From the NCBI GenBank assembly GCA_031256895.1, contig JAIRPR010000102.1, forward strand, positions 1 to 38,220: a stretch of DNA of 38,220 nucleotides. The letters are read 5' to 3'. Each line of letters opens with the position of its first letter. Position 1 is the stretch's first letter. A program made the translations under genes and the position numbers. The stretch is from Coriobacteriaceae bacterium (lineage in GTDB: Bacteria > Actinomycetota > Coriobacteriia > Coriobacteriales > Eggerthellaceae). The notes beneath the pieces were generated by a model that did not search any database, had not been told where the DNA came from, and saw only the letters and a list, made by a program, of their open reading frames with translations. This document shows positions 37,035-38,220 of the stretch, piece by piece.

Positions 37035-37060
37035 ACGGATGTTTCACATGAAACATCCGT
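37035..37060. promoter_or_regulatory. Second parS-like site, one substitution at the centre
   Basis: ACGGATGTTTCACATGAAACATCCGT; the flanks gccacggatg...catccgttcg are identical to the first site. Confidence 0.6.
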
Positions 37061-37119
37061 TCGGTGCTGTCGCCAGGGGGCAGGGCGCCCCTGCCCCCTG
37101 GCCTGCCGCCCCGGCGGCC

Positions 37120-38220
37120 TCAGCCCCTGCGCCCGCGGGCGCGCCGACGCAGGGCGGGTGCGCACAGGGCCGCCAGGGCGCACAGGGTCAGCGCGCAGGC
37201 CGCGGCCTGGGCGGCCGCAGAGCCGTCGCCCACGGCCACGCCCGCCCCGGGCCCGCCGATCCCGCTGCCGCCGCCTGCCCCGCCGCCGCCGGGGCCGCCA
37301 CCGCTGCCGCCGCCGCCGGGGCCGCCGCCGCTGCCGCCGCCGGGGGCCGTGCGCTGGACCACCAGGTAGCCCGTGCCCGACCCCTGGCCCTTGACGTCGG
37401 CGAAGCCCAGGCGCAGGGGGTAGGTCCCGTCGGGCAGCCTGTCGAGGAAGGCGGCTGAGAGGGCCACGCGGGCCGACCCCGCGTAGACCGCGCCGACCTC
37501 GTCCGTGCCGTCCATGACGAGCCACTCCGGCCCGCCCGCGTAGCCGGAGGGCTCGGCCACCACGTCGAGCGCGCGCGCGTCCAGCTCGAAGGAGGTGACC
37601 GAGCCTATGTAGCCCTTCCAGCGGACCTCGGCGCCCTCGCCGAAGGCGAAGACGTAGGCGGTGTCGGCGCCGGCGGCGCCGTTCGCGTCGAGCACGGGGT
37701 GGTCGTGGGCGAGCGCGGCGTAGGCCGCGTCGAGGGCGGCGTAGGCGTCGTCCACCTGGGGCTGGGTCGCGTCCCAGTCGGCCAGCACGTCGCGCGCGCG
37801 CTGGTAGGCGTCCACGAAGGCAGCCCAGGCGGCAGCGGTGAAGTTCTCCTCGTAGAGGCCGTAGGCGTCAAGGGTGGCCTGCACGTCGCCGGGCGTGGAC
37901 GTGGCGGCCTCGACCCCGTCCACCAGGCGCTCCAGCTCGCCCTTGTCCACCGTCTGCGCGACTCGGACCACGACGGTGCAGTAGGCGCGCACGAAGCCCG
38001 GCCCCGGCGCCAGGGCGCCGGTCGAGGGGTCGGGCACGGCCTCGACGTCGGGCACCCACACGACCGGCATGGCTATGTCGCCCGCGTGCGCCATCACCAG
38101 CGAGGCGCCCGCGCCCGTCGCGTCCCACTCGAAGTGGCCCTGGGCGGTCACGTCGGTCGAGCCGCTCATCACGGTGCCGCCCGTCAGGACGGAGGCGCCC
38201 AGCACCTGGAAGCGGTCGAT
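37120..38220 (-). CDS. C-terminal part of a very GC-rich surface protein (FIVAR-like region, Gly-rich linker, C-terminal TM and Arg-rich tail); 5' end outside the window
   Basis: VDKGELERLVDGVEAATSTPGDVQATLDAYGLYEENFTAAAWAAFVDAYQRARDVLAD..., APGGGSGGGPGGGGSGGGPGGGG, then AAAQAAACALTLCALAALCAPALRRRARGRRG. Confidence 0.8.
   Translation of the reverse strand: MDRFQVLGASVLTGGTVMSGSTDVTAQGHFEWDATGAGASLVMAHAGDIAMPVVWVPDVEAVPDPSTGALAPGPGFVRAYCTVVVRVAQTVDKGELERLVDGVEAATSTPGDVQATLDAYGLYEENFTAAAWAAFVDAYQRARDVLADWDATQPQVDDAYAALDAAYAALAHDHPVLDANGAAGADTAYVFAFGEGAEVRWKGYIGSVTSFELDARALDVVAEPSGYAGGPEWLVMDGTDEVGAVYAGSARVALSAAFLDRLPDGTYPLRLGFADVKGQGSGTGYLVVQRTAPGGGSGGGPGGGGSGGGPGGGGAGGGSGIGGPGAGVAVGDGSAAAQAAACALTLCALAALCAPALRRRARGRRG

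Overview
This looks like a high-GC bacterial chromosome segment, possibly actinobacterial/Coriobacteriia-like; the lineage is inferred from gene content only. Most genes are on the minus strand. In order: 5' part of enolase; EcfT; a small Ala/Lys/Glu-rich protein; a class II glutamine amidotransferase; a polar amino-acid ABC transporter (ATPase, permease, lipoprotein SBP); a plus-strand ImmA/IrrE + DUF4411 (PIN-like) module; a four-cluster ferredoxin-like protein; a MobB-MobA fusion; an isochorismatase/nicotinamidase-like hydrolase; a YerC/TrpR-like regulator; citramalate synthase; a branched-chain aminotransferase; type III glutamine synthetase; a 4307-aa surface protein; an AgrC/LytS-like GHKL kinase with a LytTR response regulator; an ACT-domain protein; GTP cyclohydrolase I; two parS-like palindromes; and the 3' part of a very GC-rich surface protein. 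The strongest unexpected signals are: (1) many unrelated, locus-specific tandem arrays, some intergenic, some abutting or crossing stop codons, and some inserted in frame inside conserved domains (the response-regulator receiver, MobB); (2) a 94-bp perfect direct repeat bracketing the ImmA/IrrE-DUF4411 module, which suggests a mobile or excisable cassette; (3) two long imperfect palindromes with a conserved core and sequence-divergent but still complementary outer arms, each starting at a stop codon inside an operon. All calls were made by reading the sequence and the supplied ORF translations. No searches were run.
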